Source of the DNA: Streptomyces sp. NBC_00285
Lineage (GTDB): Bacteria > Actinomycetota > Actinomycetes > Streptomycetales > Streptomycetaceae
Direction of reading: 5' to 3'
NCBI RefSeq assembly: GCF_036174265.1
Contig: NZ_CP108055.1
Location: 1,550,001-1,614,000, forward strand
DNA: 64,000 nt
Positions 35,741-44,495 of this stretch are shown here, piece after piece (position 1 is the first letter of the stretch; each line of letters begins with the position of its first letter). The notes under the pieces are model-generated. The model did no database searches. It had not been told where the DNA came from and saw only the letters and a program-made list of their open reading frames with translations. The position numbers and the translations under genes are program-made.

Positions 35741-36056
35741 CCAAAAAGCGCCACACGACCACATGACGTCCAAACCATCCGATGCCAGCACTCGCGCGGT
35801 CCCTTGGCGGCGACCTCGAAAGCCGGCACACCGAGGCCAACATAAACGGCGCTTGACGACGTCTCAGCCGGATCACATCTGCCGGCATCCGACAACAAAC
35901 CGAAGAAATCAGTAACAGGATTCCATCCTGTGCATACGGCTTCGAAGGCCCCGGCTCCTGAGCGTTCCAGGAGCTCAGGACTCCGTGGCGCTTGCCCGCA
36001 AGTAGTCCACGCCGCGAGTGCCCGCCGCGTGGCGAAGACCCTTCCGCGGACTCCAG
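35741..36056. other. Gap of 316 bp
   Basis: Lies between convergent genes. No gene was seen. It is less GC-rich in the middle (ACAACAAACCGAAGAAATCA, near 35892). A hairpin at 35956-35980 is annotated separately. Confidence 0.4.
35956..35980. terminator. Hairpin between alpha/beta hydrolase and Gfo/Idh/MocA genes
   Basis: TCCTGAGC (35956-35963) pairs with GCTCAGGA (35973-35980) across a 9-nt loop that can alternatively form GCTCCTG/CAGGAGC. It may terminate either convergent gene. Confidence 0.45.
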
Positions 36057-37157
36057 TCAGGCGGGCTCGGCCGTGCGCTCGATCCGGTCGAGGAGTCGGT
36101 GGTGTCGGGCTGCGTGGGCGAAGTCGGGCACCACGGAGCCGCCTTCCGTCAGGTCGCGCTGGATCTGGGCGTAGGCGGCGCCGACGTTGTATGCGGGGGT
36201 ACCGCGCAGCTCTTGGAGCGCGGGGTCGAAGTACCGCTCGGGTACGGTGAGGCGGCTGAGCTCGGCGTCGGATCCGTGCGCTCCGGCGATGCTGAACTCG
36301 CCCACCTGGAGGTGTCCGGTGTCGCCGGTGATGACCAGGTCACCGTCCGTTCCGTTGATCTCCCAGTGGAAGTTGGTGCCCCGGGACCGGCCGCCCCGGT
36401 AGTGCACGGAGGCCACCGCGCCGGAGGAGAGCACGCCGCCGAACACCACCTGGTCGGCGACGTTCGGCCGGAAGACCCGGCTGGTCTGCGGGTACCTGAC
36501 TTCTCGGTGGCGAGTGGCTGTGACAGTGGTGACCTTTCCGACATCGCCGAGCACCATGGTCAGTGCGTCCAGGGTGTGCCCGAACGGGATGGTCAGCATG
36601 GTGGCGCCGTTGGCGCGGTCCAGTAGGTAGGCACCGTCCTCGGAGAAGACCGCTCCCCAACTCCCGCCGGACGCTACCAGGCTGGTCGAGAGCACCTCGC
36701 CGACATATCCGTCGGCGACTAGGTCGCGCAGATAGCGCACAACCGGGGCGGACCGTGCCTGCAGCCCGGTGAAGGTGCGCAGTTTGCGTTCGGCAGCGGC
36801 GGTCGCCAACTCCTCGGCCTCCGCGGTGCCGTTGCCCAGCGGCCACTCGGAGAGCACCATCTTCCCTGCGGCCAGGGCGGATTGGATGATCTCCCGATGG
36901 TGCGGCACCTTCACGGTGACCACCACCAGGTCGACCCCGTCGGCCGCCGCCAGTTCTCCGGCCGTCCCGAAAGACTGCGCGACTCCGTACTTCTCCGAAG
37001 CCTGCCGCGCGGACTCGGCGCTGCTCGCCGAAAGTGCGCGCAGTTCGAAGCCGTCCAGCTGTTGCAGCGCGGGAAGGTGGGCCCGAGAAGCCCAGCCGCG
37101 CCTGGCGGAAAGACCGACGATGCCCACGCCAATGGGCGTCTGGTGCGGGGATGACAT
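36057..37157 (-). CDS. Gfo/Idh/MocA family oxidoreductase
   Basis: This 366-residue NAD(P)-dependent dehydrogenase-like protein has a Rossmann start (VGIVGLSARRGWASRAHLPA), the EWPLGNGTAEAEEL helix that follows the conserved dinucleotide region and a C-terminal alpha/beta domain with beta-sheet (NFHWEINGTDGDLVITGD). In place of the classical EKP motif it reads SEWP, as in some galactose-repressor (Gal80)-like members, so a regulatory rather than catalytic role is possible. It is the last of four minus-strand genes. Confidence 0.85.
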   Translation of the reverse strand: MSSPHQTPIGVGIVGLSARRGWASRAHLPALQQLDGFELRALSASSAESARQASEKYGVAQSFGTAGELAAADGVDLVVVTVKVPHHREIIQSALAAGKMVLSEWPLGNGTAEAEELATAAAERKLRTFTGLQARSAPVVRYLRDLVADGYVGEVLSTSLVASGGSWGAVFSEDGAYLLDRANGATMLTIPFGHTLDALTMVLGDVGKVTTVTATRHREVRYPQTSRVFRPNVADQVVFGGVLSSGAVASVHYRGGRSRGTNFHWEINGTDGDLVITGDTGHLQVGEFSIAGAHGSDAELSRLTVPERYFDPALQELRGTPAYNVGAAYAQIQRDLTEGGSVVPDFAHAARHHRLLDRIERTAEPA

Positions 37158-37227
37158 GGTGAGACTCCTACACAGAGCGACAAACTGTTCGGCAATGACG
37201 GGCCACCGCGCCGGCCCCCGTCCCTCC

Positions 37228-37971
37228 TCACATGAAAATTGCGCGGTTCAGGCGGAGAAGGTATTCCGCGTCCGGTTGCCCGCCGGCCGCGAAGCGTTCC
37301 TGGAGCACGGCGAGCCCGAGGTCGCGCCGCTTCGGTGATCGCGCCGCGTCGGCCGCCGCCAGTGCATCCGGCAGCTCCTGACGGGTGAGATCCGTGCAGT
37401 AGGCGGGTGTGCCGGGCTGCTGCCGCCACGATTTCGCGAGCGGCCCCGCGTCAAAGGCGTCGAACCCGGTGTCCTCAACGAGTGCCATGGCCAGGTCACG
37501 CTCTCGCGCACTGTCGGCCGCGACGGGCAGCGCGATGCGGTCCGCACTTCCCGCCGGCTTGTTCCTGTGCGCGAACGACTCGGCTCCGATCGAGTTCCAC
37601 GCCTTGACGATGGACCGGCCCAGCTGCTTGGCAGCCCACACGCTCTCGGCCTGGCCGGCCTCGATCGCCGCGATTCCGCTGTCTCGGTGCGGGTAGTAGT
37701 TCGACGTGTCGATGACCACCGTGTCAGCCGGCACCTTGGCGATCAGCGGTGCGACCTGCGGATTGCGGGCGAAGGGAATGGAGAGGATCACGGCGTCGAC
37801 GTCCACTACGGCTTCCGCCGCTGTCACCGCTCGTGCGCCCGAGGCCAGCACGTCCGCCTCGATCGTCTCCGGGCCGCGCGAATTGGCCGCCTTCACCTCG
37901 TGCCCGGCCGCGCTCAACCGCCTGGTCAACGTCTTGCCGATGTTCCCGGTGCCGAGAATGCCGATCTTCAT
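37228..37971 (-). CDS. F420-dependent NADP oxidoreductase-like protein (paralog 2)
   Basis: This 247-residue F420_oxidored-fold protein has the Rossmann motif MKIGILGTGNIGKTLTRRL, NSRGPET, TSNYYPHRDSG and LAKSWRQQPGTPAYCTDL. It closely resembles paralog 3, 206 bp upstream on the same strand. The ATG at 37971 has AAGGAG 7 nt upstream. Cofactor F420 use is inferred from the family only; an NADP-only function is possible. Confidence 0.87.
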   Translation of the reverse strand: MKIGILGTGNIGKTLTRRLSAAGHEVKAANSRGPETIEADVLASGARAVTAAEAVVDVDAVILSIPFARNPQVAPLIAKVPADTVVIDTSNYYPHRDSGIAAIEAGQAESVWAAKQLGRSIVKAWNSIGAESFAHRNKPAGSADRIALPVAADSARERDLAMALVEDTGFDAFDAGPLAKSWRQQPGTPAYCTDLTRQELPDALAAADAARSPKRRDLGLAVLQERFAAGGQPDAEYLLRLNRAIFM

Positions 37972-37994
37972 GGTGAAACTCCTTGTCCGGAAAG

Positions 37995-38021
37995 GAACCC
38001 CGGTTTCGGTGACCGGGGTTC
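37995..38021 (-). terminator. Hairpin between F420-type paralogs 3 and 2
   Basis: GAACCCCGGT (37995-38004) pairs perfectly with ACCGGGGTTC (38012-38021) around a 7-nt loop. On the minus strand it lies 24 bp before the ATG of paralog 2, so it could terminate paralog 3 transcripts or control translation of paralog 2. Confidence 0.55.
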
Positions 38022-38177
38022 TTGGCGCTGCGGGCCGGCCGCGGACGCGGTGGTGCGGGTGGGTAATGGCGGCCTTGCCGAAGTGAGCGCCGTTCTGCGT
38101 GTTCGTCGTGTGTGTTCGTGGCGTGCCGGCGCTGCCACCCTCGTGTCGTTGCGTGGACGAGAGCGGCGTCGGGTGTC

Positions 38178-38915
38178 TCAGCGGTGGGCGGCGCGGTTCA
38201 TCTCGACGACGTCGTCGACGGTGGGGTTGGCCGGGAGGGCGGCGAAGCGTTCCGGGAGGGTGTCGCGGATGGCCGCGTCCTTGGCGCGGTCGGCCGCGGC
38301 CAGGGCCGCCGGCAGTTCGTCGAGGGTCAGTTCGGTGCAGTAGGCGGGGCTGTTGGGCTGCTGGCGCCAGGAGTCGGCCAGTGTGCCGGTGTCGTAGGGG
38401 TCGAAGCCGGTGTCGTCCACCAGGCTCATGGCCACCTTCCGCGCCTCCTCGCTGTCGCCGGCGACGGGGATGGCGAGGCGGCCGGTCGTTCCGGCCGGGA
38501 CGCCCTTGGTCCGCTGGGTTTCGGCCAGCGCGGCATTCCACGCCTTGACCACGGGGCGGCCGAGCAGCTCGGCGGTGTACACGCTCTCCACCTGGCCGTT
38601 GTCCACCGCCTCGATCGGCTCGCTGAGCATGCCGGGGTAGTAGTTCGCGGTGTCGATGACCACCGTCTCGTCGGGCACCGACGCGAACAGGTCCGCCAGC
38701 TGGCCCGCCACCCCGAACGGGATCGACAGGACGATGACGTCCCGGCCCTGGACGGCGTCGGCGAGGTCCGCCACGCGGGCCCCGGACTCCAGCACCTCCG
38801 CCCGGACGGCCTCGGGGCCGCGGGCGTCGGCCACCTGAACGTCGTGACCGGCCGTGCTGAGCTTGGCAGCGAGGTTCCCGCCGATGACGCCGGCACCTAT
38901 GACAGTAATTTTCAT
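38178..38915 (-). CDS. F420-dependent NADP oxidoreductase-like protein (paralog 3)
   Basis: This 245-residue F420_oxidored-fold protein has MKITVIGAGVIGGNLAAKL, DARGPEAV, TANYYPGMLSEP and LADSWRQQPNSPAYCTEL. It lies between a TetR gene and paralog 2 on the minus strand. GAAGGAAC precedes the ATG at 38915. The order TetR-reductase-reductase-Gfo suggests one TetR-controlled transcript, with the internal hairpin as a modulator. Confidence 0.87.
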   Translation of the reverse strand: MKITVIGAGVIGGNLAAKLSTAGHDVQVADARGPEAVRAEVLESGARVADLADAVQGRDVIVLSIPFGVAGQLADLFASVPDETVVIDTANYYPGMLSEPIEAVDNGQVESVYTAELLGRPVVKAWNAALAETQRTKGVPAGTTGRLAIPVAGDSEEARKVAMSLVDDTGFDPYDTGTLADSWRQQPNSPAYCTELTLDELPAALAAADRAKDAAIRDTLPERFAALPANPTVDDVVEMNRAAHR

Positions 38916-39024
38916 GATTTGTTCCTTCAGAGGTTGTGCTGCTCCTGAGGGCAGCGCGATGTGATGGCTGGGTGGGTGTGGTGCCGCCTGGCGTTGCGGG
39001 GGCCGGGGCGGGGCGGCTGGCGGT

Positions 39025-39630
39025 TTACGCCTGGATGTCCTGCTGGGTGTCCTGCTGGCGGTAGCCGCTCGCGATGAGCGTGCGGAGCCGGTCGAGCGAC
39101 TCCTCCTCGACGCCGGCGCCCTTGATCCAGGCAATGGAACAGGCCGCGAGGAACAGGTCGTTGCCCCGCACCGACGCGCGCACGCGCCCCGCGCGCTGCG
39201 CGGCCCGCACGTACTGATCGGTTGCGGAGATGAGGATGCCGCAGGGGATCGTGAGCGGGTTGTCCGGCTCCTGCGCCCGGGCCGCGGCCATGAGCGGGTC
39301 CGGCAGCCCGCTGAAGGCGCTGAAGTACTCCTCCATCGCCCGCAGCCACTGCTCCAGCGCCTCGGCCGGGTCGCCGAGCTGCTCGATGTCCGCCTGACGG
39401 GCCACCAGCTCCTCGGAACGCGTCTGCAGCACGGCCGCCAGCAGCGCTTCCCGGGTGGGGAAGTGCCGGTACAGGGTGCCGGGCCCGACGCCCGCCTCCT
39501 TGGCCACCGCCTCGAGGGAGGTACCGACCCCGTACTGCAGGAAGTGACGCTGCGCGGTCTCCAGAAGGGCCGCACGGTTGCGCTGGACATCCGCGCGGGG
39601 CTTGCGGCCCCGCTGTTCACTGACGCTCAT
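39025..39630 (-). CDS. TetR family transcriptional regulator
   Basis: This 201-residue TetR regulator has its helix-turn-helix at about residues 33-64 (AVAKEAGVGPGTLYRHFPTR) and a TetR_C-type ligand domain. The ATG at 39630 has AGGAGGG upstream. Two dyad sites in its promoter region suggest autoregulation. It heads a run of four minus-strand genes that includes two F420-type oxidoreductases. Confidence 0.9.
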   Translation of the reverse strand: MSVSEQRGRKPRADVQRNRAALLETAQRHFLQYGVGTSLEAVAKEAGVGPGTLYRHFPTREALLAAVLQTRSEELVARQADIEQLGDPAEALEQWLRAMEEYFSAFSGLPDPLMAAARAQEPDNPLTIPCGILISATDQYVRAAQRAGRVRASVRGNDLFLAACSIAWIKGAGVEEESLDRLRTLIASGYRQQDTQQDIQA

Positions 39631-39670
39631 GCGCCCTCCTGCCTGCTGTGATCTGGCGGCCGCATCAAAA

Positions 39671-39719
39671 CGGATGCTGCCTCCGTACATGGTCGAGCGT
39701 AAAGCGGAGGCGGCATCCG
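39671..39719. promoter_or_regulatory. Paired TetR operator with 15-bp inverted arms
   Basis: CGGATGCTGCCTCCG (39671-39685) and CGGAGGCGGCATCCG (39705-39719) are inverted copies differing at one base. Each arm is itself a CGGA-N7-TCCG dyad, so two repressor dimers could bind. They lie 41 and 75 bp upstream of the TetR start. Confidence 0.7.
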
Positions 39720-39871
39720 GTCAAACGGGCGGCCCGACCACGGTGCCCGGGACAAGCAGGGGGCCGACATGTTCGGCCGTGGAGAGCGGGCGCAAGCCGT
39801 GCGGGCCGCACCATTCCAGGGTGCCCATGTCCGGCCCGTCCCGCGCCCGGCCCGGTACCCGGACCAGGACG

Positions 39872-40708
39872 TCAGGGGGTGAGCTGTTGGTGTCCGATGA
39901 CGGAGAGCAGTTCGAGTTTGCTGTGGCTCTCCGTGCCGGGGCGGGTGGTCAGCACCACCAGGGTCTGGGCGCGGTTCTCGGTGTACAGGAGCTGGGCGTC
40001 GACGTCGATGCGGCCGAGTTCGGGGTGGAGGAGGGTTTTGCAGTCGCCGTAGCGGGCGACCTCCTGGAGTTCCCACATGCGGACGAACTCGGGGCTGTGT
40101 TGCTGGAGTTCGGCGAGGATCTGGGCGGCTCGGGGGGTGTCGCTGCCGGCTGTCAGCGCGGCCCGCAGGCGTGCCGCCTGGGCGCGGCCGTGCTGTTCAT
40201 GGGTCTCCTCGGGATACACCAGGCGTTCGGTCGGGTCCATGAACCAGCGGTAGTAGCCGCTGCTGGCCAGACCGGTGTGGCGGGTCTGGTCGCCGAGCAG
40301 CGCGACGGCCAAGGGGTTCATCGCGAGAGTGTCGACCAGGTCGGTCGTCACCAGGGCCGGTGTGTCGTCCAGGCGGTCCAGGACCCGCAGCAGCGTCGGG
40401 TTGACATGCTCGGAGCGGTGGAAGCGAGCCGGGGCGTTGTGCCCGATGAGCACGAAGAGATGGTCGCGCTCATCCGGGGTCAGCCGCAGCGCCCGGGCAA
40501 GAGCCGCGGTGATCTGGACGGAGGGCTGTGGAGCACGCTGCTGTTCCAGCCGGGCGTAGTAGTCGGTGGACATGCCGGCGAGCTGCGCGACCTCCTCGCG
40601 GCGCAGGCCCTGGGTACGTCTGCGTGGCCCCTCGACCAGCCCGACATCGCGGGGCCGCAGCGCCTCACGCCGATGGCGCAGGAACTCCGCCAGTTCCTTC
40701 TTGTTCAT
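39872..40708 (-). CDS. XRE family regulator with MmyB-like ligand domain
   Basis: This 278-residue protein has an N-terminal XRE helix-turn-helix (about 8-70, RREEVAQLAGMSTDYYARLE) and a C-terminal MmyB-like PAS-type domain (about 95-270) typical of a large actinobacterial regulator family that binds fatty acid-like ligands. The ATG at 40708 has GAGG upstream. It commonly sits divergent to a target oxidoreductase gene; here the divergent neighbour is only an X2-domain fragment, so its partner may have been lost. Confidence 0.88.
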   Translation of the reverse strand: MNKKELAEFLRHRREALRPRDVGLVEGPRRRTQGLRREEVAQLAGMSTDYYARLEQQRAPQPSVQITAALARALRLTPDERDHLFVLIGHNAPARFHRSEHVNPTLLRVLDRLDDTPALVTTDLVDTLAMNPLAVALLGDQTRHTGLASSGYYRWFMDPTERLVYPEETHEQHGRAQAARLRAALTAGSDTPRAAQILAELQQHSPEFVRMWELQEVARYGDCKTLLHPELGRIDVDAQLLYTENRAQTLVVLTTRPGTESHSKLELLSVIGHQQLTP

Positions 40709-40766
40709 GCCGTCCATCCTCGCCGCATCCCGCCCGGCTATCCAGAGACCGCGGATCCATGGCTGA

Positions 40767-41405
40767 GCCCCGTCGCCCACGCGCGCGAAGCCGCTCGTAT
40801 CCGGTACTGCCTCCAACGATCAGCTCTTCGTGCCCAAGGGCAGGGCCCCGGCGGCCGCGACGATCACGCTGAACCTCAACGGCACCAGGCTGACGAGGAT
40901 CGACGTCGTCGGCACCCGCCACCTGGTCCGAGGCGTGGACTACACCGTCAGCGGCAGCACGCTGACGATCGCCGCCGCGACACTCGGCCGGCTGACCGCG
41001 TCACAGGAGCACGGCACGAATGCCGTCCTGTCCCTTCGCTTCACGGACGGAACTCCCTGGGCCGTCAACGTCATCACCTACGAAAAGCCGGTGCTGACGA
41101 GCGCGACGGGTACGACCGCCTCGCTGGCGATCCCCACCGCGTTCAACGGCGACAAGCTGGCGACCATGGAAGCCGTCTACGCCGACGGCAGCCCCGCAGG
41201 TCCGCAGTCCTGGACGACGTACAAGCAGTTCAACGTGGCTTTCACACCGGACTACACCGCGGGCACGATCACCTTGCCGACCGCGTTCTTCGGCGATGTC
41301 ACCGACGGCGCCGCCGTGACCCTCACCTTCTACTTCTGGAGCGGGACACGACTGACGTACACACTGACCAGGTCCGGCACCGCGGTCACCGGCACCTCCG
41401 CCTGA
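40767..41405 (+). pseudogene. Carbohydrate-binding X2 double-domain fragment of a lost secreted enzyme
   Basis: The frame is open from just after a TGA at 40764 but has no credible start (only an internal GTG at 40830). It encodes two tandem X2 (CBM_X2) beta-sandwich modules: TLNLNGTRLTRI...LVRGVDYTVSGSTLTI, then a second from about 41096 (TFYFWSGTRLTYTLT). Such modules occur at the C terminus of secreted glycoside hydrolases. No signal peptide or catalytic domain remains. It begins abruptly next to the XRE gene. Confidence 0.7.
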
Positions 41406-41490
41406 AACCGGGCCCATCGGGAAGTCGCGAGGCTGCGAGACCTTCGGTACTGGCTGGTGACGGGCGCTTCGCTGTACGTGCCCGGCGGTG

Positions 41491-41520
41491 TGACGGCCGA
41501 TCTCCGGGGATCGGCCGTCA
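41491..41520. terminator. Strong hairpin terminator
   Basis: TGACGGCCGATC (41491-41502) pairs perfectly with GATCGGCCGTCA (41509-41520) around a 6-nt loop. It lies between the convergent X2 fragment and the WD40-type gene. Confidence 0.75.
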
Positions 41521-41599
41521 GTCCGTTCACCTCCGGCCCGGCAAGGGCCCGGTGGTGCGGGACCACGTGCCCGGGCAGGCCCTGTGGCACGTGGACGGT

Positions 41600-43648
41600 T
41601 CACTGCCGCGTGAGCGGTAGTCGCAAGACCCCGCGGTCGTGTCCGACGATCAGGTCCGGGCCTGCGGTGGCCAGACAGGTGACCGCCACATCCACGGCGA
41701 TGTGCTGCACCGTGCCGCTCTCCGGTTCCCATACCCGCAGGCGGCGCCCGCTGCCGGTGACCAGGACGGAGCGCCCGTCGGGCAGTGTGGTGGCGGCCAT
41801 GACCGGAAGTCCTGCGGTGCCTGTCGAGGAGGGCAGGCCGTCCCCGACCGGGTCACCGATCGCGGGGTCCCACAACATGACCTTGCCGCGGTCGTCTCCG
41901 GTGGCCAGCACGGTTCCGGTCTGAGTGGGCACAGCCGCCACGGCTGCCGCCCGGTGATCGGCATCGTCGAGCGCGCGTCCTCTCACCTGCACGGCCGCGC
42001 CCGGTTCCCAGGGGTCGTCGACGGCCGGATCCCACATGTGAACGCGGCCCGCGGTGTCCGCGGCCGCGATCAGCGTATGGCCGGCGGAGATCGGGATGGC
42101 GGCGATCGACCGGATCGGACTCCCATACGGGTTGAGGCGCCCGACGGCCTCACCGGTGTCCGGATTCCACAGCCGGACCGCGCCTCGGGGGGTGGCGGTG
42201 ACGAGCAGGGTCCCACCGCCGGGGACGGTCGCGGCACACATCCCGGTCACCCCGCCGGGCCAGTTGCCGGCCGGTTCGCGAACCGGTCGCCCGGTGACGG
42301 GGTCCCACACGGCGATCGTCCCGGTGTCGCCGCCGCTTGCCAGGAGGGTGCGGCCGTCGGGGAGGAGCAGGGTCGTCATCGAGCGGATACGGTCAGGATG
42401 TCCTGGCAGCGGTCCATGGACGAGTCGGCCGTCGGCCGCATCCCACAGGCACACCACGCCCCCGGGACCGGCACCGGCACCGGCCATGAGCGTTGGCTGA
42501 CCGGGGCGGGACACCACCGCCAGTGAGTCGACACCCCCGATGGCACCGGGCGCGGAATCGGAGAACACCGATATACGGCCCCAGCGTGTGCCGTCGGCCG
42601 CAAGCAGAGCGTTCCCCTCCCGCAGGAACCGGGTCGCTGCTTCGCCGGATCCACCCGACGCCGCTGACTCTCCCGTGACAGCCGTGACAGCCGACCAGCC
42701 GGAGTCCGTCCACGCTTCCGTCAGCTGGTTCCGGGGGCGCGCACCGTCCGGATTCTCCGCCAGACCGTCAGCAATCGTCCATGTCCGCCCACAGTCCCAG
42801 CAGCGGAAGTATCCGGTGAGCGACATCAGTTGGCGGGCCCATTCCCTGCCGGCCCGTTGCGGAGCGCCCTTGACCGCGACCAGTCCGGCGACCAGGCACA
42901 GAACGGCCTGCCCCGGTGTTTCCGGGGGTACGCCCGCCCTCGCGACTTCGCGTGCCACCCGCAGGAACGGCTCCCACCCCTCCCCCACCGTCTCCGGCTC
43001 CAAAGCCGCGGCGACCTCACCCCAGGGATGCTCTCCTTGGCGGACAGGTGTGGGATCAGGCAGCTCTGGAGCCTCGACAGGCGGACGCACCGGGTTCACG
43101 AAGAACTCGGGGATCTCGGTATCGCTTCCGCACCCGGGGCACACCAGCGGAAGCTCACCTTCCTCTTCCTGGCTGTCGGGAAGCCGCTGCAGCGCTGGGG
43201 CGATGTGGTGACCGGCGAAGGCCACACAGGACAGCGCGAGGTGGGCGTACAACTGCGCGGGTGTGCCGGCGGCAAGGAGGCTTCGGGTGGCCGCCCGCTC
43301 GGCCAGACGCAGTGCGGCGCTGAACCCCGCCTCGAGGTCGGCCGGGACGGGTGGCCGGTAATCCGCGGTCAGGATGTAGCCCATGTCCACCCAGAAATCC
43401 ACGGTCTGTCCCGAAGGCAGGGCCGCTGCCGCCTCGACGAGATGTGGCAGGGCCGCATAGGCCCCGTCGGAGACGTCTCCGCCGTCCATCAGGCCGCCGG
43501 TCAGGTGCGTCCAGGTCCGCCTCCATTCATCACCGGTCCCGGTGTCAGCCGTGGACGCCATCTGCTCCAGGAGTGCTCTCACCTCGTCGGCTGTCACACC
43601 CTGAAGGTCACGCCAACGGGGGTCGTGCAGGGGCAGCTTCGGAATCAT
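41600..43648 (-). CDS. WD40-repeat protein with zinc-ribbon-like N-terminal half
   Basis: This 682-residue protein has an N-terminal helical half (1-330) with two Cys pairs (LVCPGCGSD and RCWDCGRTW) likely to bind one zinc, and a C-terminal beta-propeller of about six or seven WD40-like blades (VVCLWDAADG, TIAVWDPVTG, AVRLWNPDTG, RVHMWDPAVD, KVMLWDPAIG, RLRVWEPESG). It is probably a cytoplasmic scaffold; no catalytic motif was seen. The ATG at 43648 gives the family-like start MIPKLPLHDPRW, though its ribosome binding site is weak. Confidence 0.8.
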   Translation of the reverse strand: MIPKLPLHDPRWRDLQGVTADEVRALLEQMASTADTGTGDEWRRTWTHLTGGLMDGGDVSDGAYAALPHLVEAAAALPSGQTVDFWVDMGYILTADYRPPVPADLEAGFSAALRLAERAATRSLLAAGTPAQLYAHLALSCVAFAGHHIAPALQRLPDSQEEEGELPLVCPGCGSDTEIPEFFVNPVRPPVEAPELPDPTPVRQGEHPWGEVAAALEPETVGEGWEPFLRVAREVARAGVPPETPGQAVLCLVAGLVAVKGAPQRAGREWARQLMSLTGYFRCWDCGRTWTIADGLAENPDGARPRNQLTEAWTDSGWSAVTAVTGESAASGGSGEAATRFLREGNALLAADGTRWGRISVFSDSAPGAIGGVDSLAVVSRPGQPTLMAGAGAGPGGVVCLWDAADGRLVHGPLPGHPDRIRSMTTLLLPDGRTLLASGGDTGTIAVWDPVTGRPVREPAGNWPGGVTGMCAATVPGGGTLLVTATPRGAVRLWNPDTGEAVGRLNPYGSPIRSIAAIPISAGHTLIAAADTAGRVHMWDPAVDDPWEPGAAVQVRGRALDDADHRAAAVAAVPTQTGTVLATGDDRGKVMLWDPAIGDPVGDGLPSSTGTAGLPVMAATTLPDGRSVLVTGSGRRLRVWEPESGTVQHIAVDVAVTCLATAGPDLIVGHDRGVLRLPLTRQ

Positions 43649-44135
43649 GGAGTGCGTCTCGCAATCGTCGGGGACAGTGAGGGGGCCTGCTGCTCCCAGC
43701 GATCCGGCCGGCGCCCGCGTCGAGATGCCGTGGCCTGGCACACGAGGTGCCGTGCGGCGCGGCAGGGTGTCGTAACGTCGCCGCGGATCAGCTCGGCATC
43801 TGATCGGCGACGGTTGCTGGCGCGCGGCACGATCCGCTCCAGGAGTGGCAGGACAGTGTCCCAGCCGTCGAGGGCCACGACCTGTGCGGAAAGCCTGCAG
43901 GCGTGGGACGGCTCGGGCAGTTCCACGAGGCGGCCAGTGCGCGGGCCAGTGTCAGACGGTACGGATCGCCGCGCAGGACCCCTTCGTCTTCAACGACGTC
44001 GCGGAATACACCATCACGACTATCACCCCGGGCGAGTGCACCCGGACTTGAGTCCTGCTGAGAACGAACCGCTGACGTTCACCAGCTCCTTCGCCTGTCC
44101 CCGCGCACCGTTTTCAGGGAGGCTGAACGTTGAAC
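43649..44135. other. Gap of 487 bp with gene remnants
   Basis: Between the WD40-type gene and the SnoaL-like gene. A minus-strand frame from 43926 down to 43645 has protein-like character (VALDGWDTVLPLLERIV) but no start or domain. A plus-strand frame ending at 44051 (RIAAQDPFVFNDVAEYTITT) looks like the tail of a lost gene. Neither can be assigned. Confidence 0.35.
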
Positions 44136-44495
44136 TCAGCGCCCGGGGCGACTGAGTGAAGACAGGCCCCACAGCTCGGCGATGCGCCCGTCCCGCACCC
44201 GGAAGATCTCCATCATCGAGGGGAGAGCCTGTTCCCCAACTCCCCCCGGGATGCCATGCAGGCTCGTGCGGACTGCGGCTCTATCTGCATCGACGAGGAT
44301 GTCCTCGACGACGACCTGCATGTTTGGGAACGTGGCGTGGAGCCCCCTCCACGCCTGCACAATGCTGTCGACGCCAACGGTTCCCAACGGATGGCTCACG
44401 AAGTCGGCCGAGAAGATCGCCTCTGCCACGGCGAGGTCACGGGCATTGAACGCCTCATACATGCGCTCCGCGAGGGCTCGTACGTCGTCTGTCAT
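44136..44495 (-). CDS. SnoaL-like ester cyclase/NTF2 family protein
   Basis: This 119-residue NTF2-fold protein of the SnoaL polyketide-cyclase type has MYEAFNARDLAVAEAIFSADFVSHP as its helix-strand start region (quoted here as positions 13-37), then the FPNMQVVVEDI strand and the final GRIAELWG. The substrate is unknown; the family includes small cyclases and hydratases. The ATG at 44495 has AGGAAG about 6 nt upstream. It is divergent from the stress island that begins with the universal stress protein gene. Confidence 0.82.
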   Translation of the reverse strand: MTDDVRALAERMYEAFNARDLAVAEAIFSADFVSHPLGTVGVDSIVQAWRGLHATFPNMQVVVEDILVDADRAAVRTSLHGIPGGVGEQALPSMMEIFRVRDGRIAELWGLSSLSRPGR

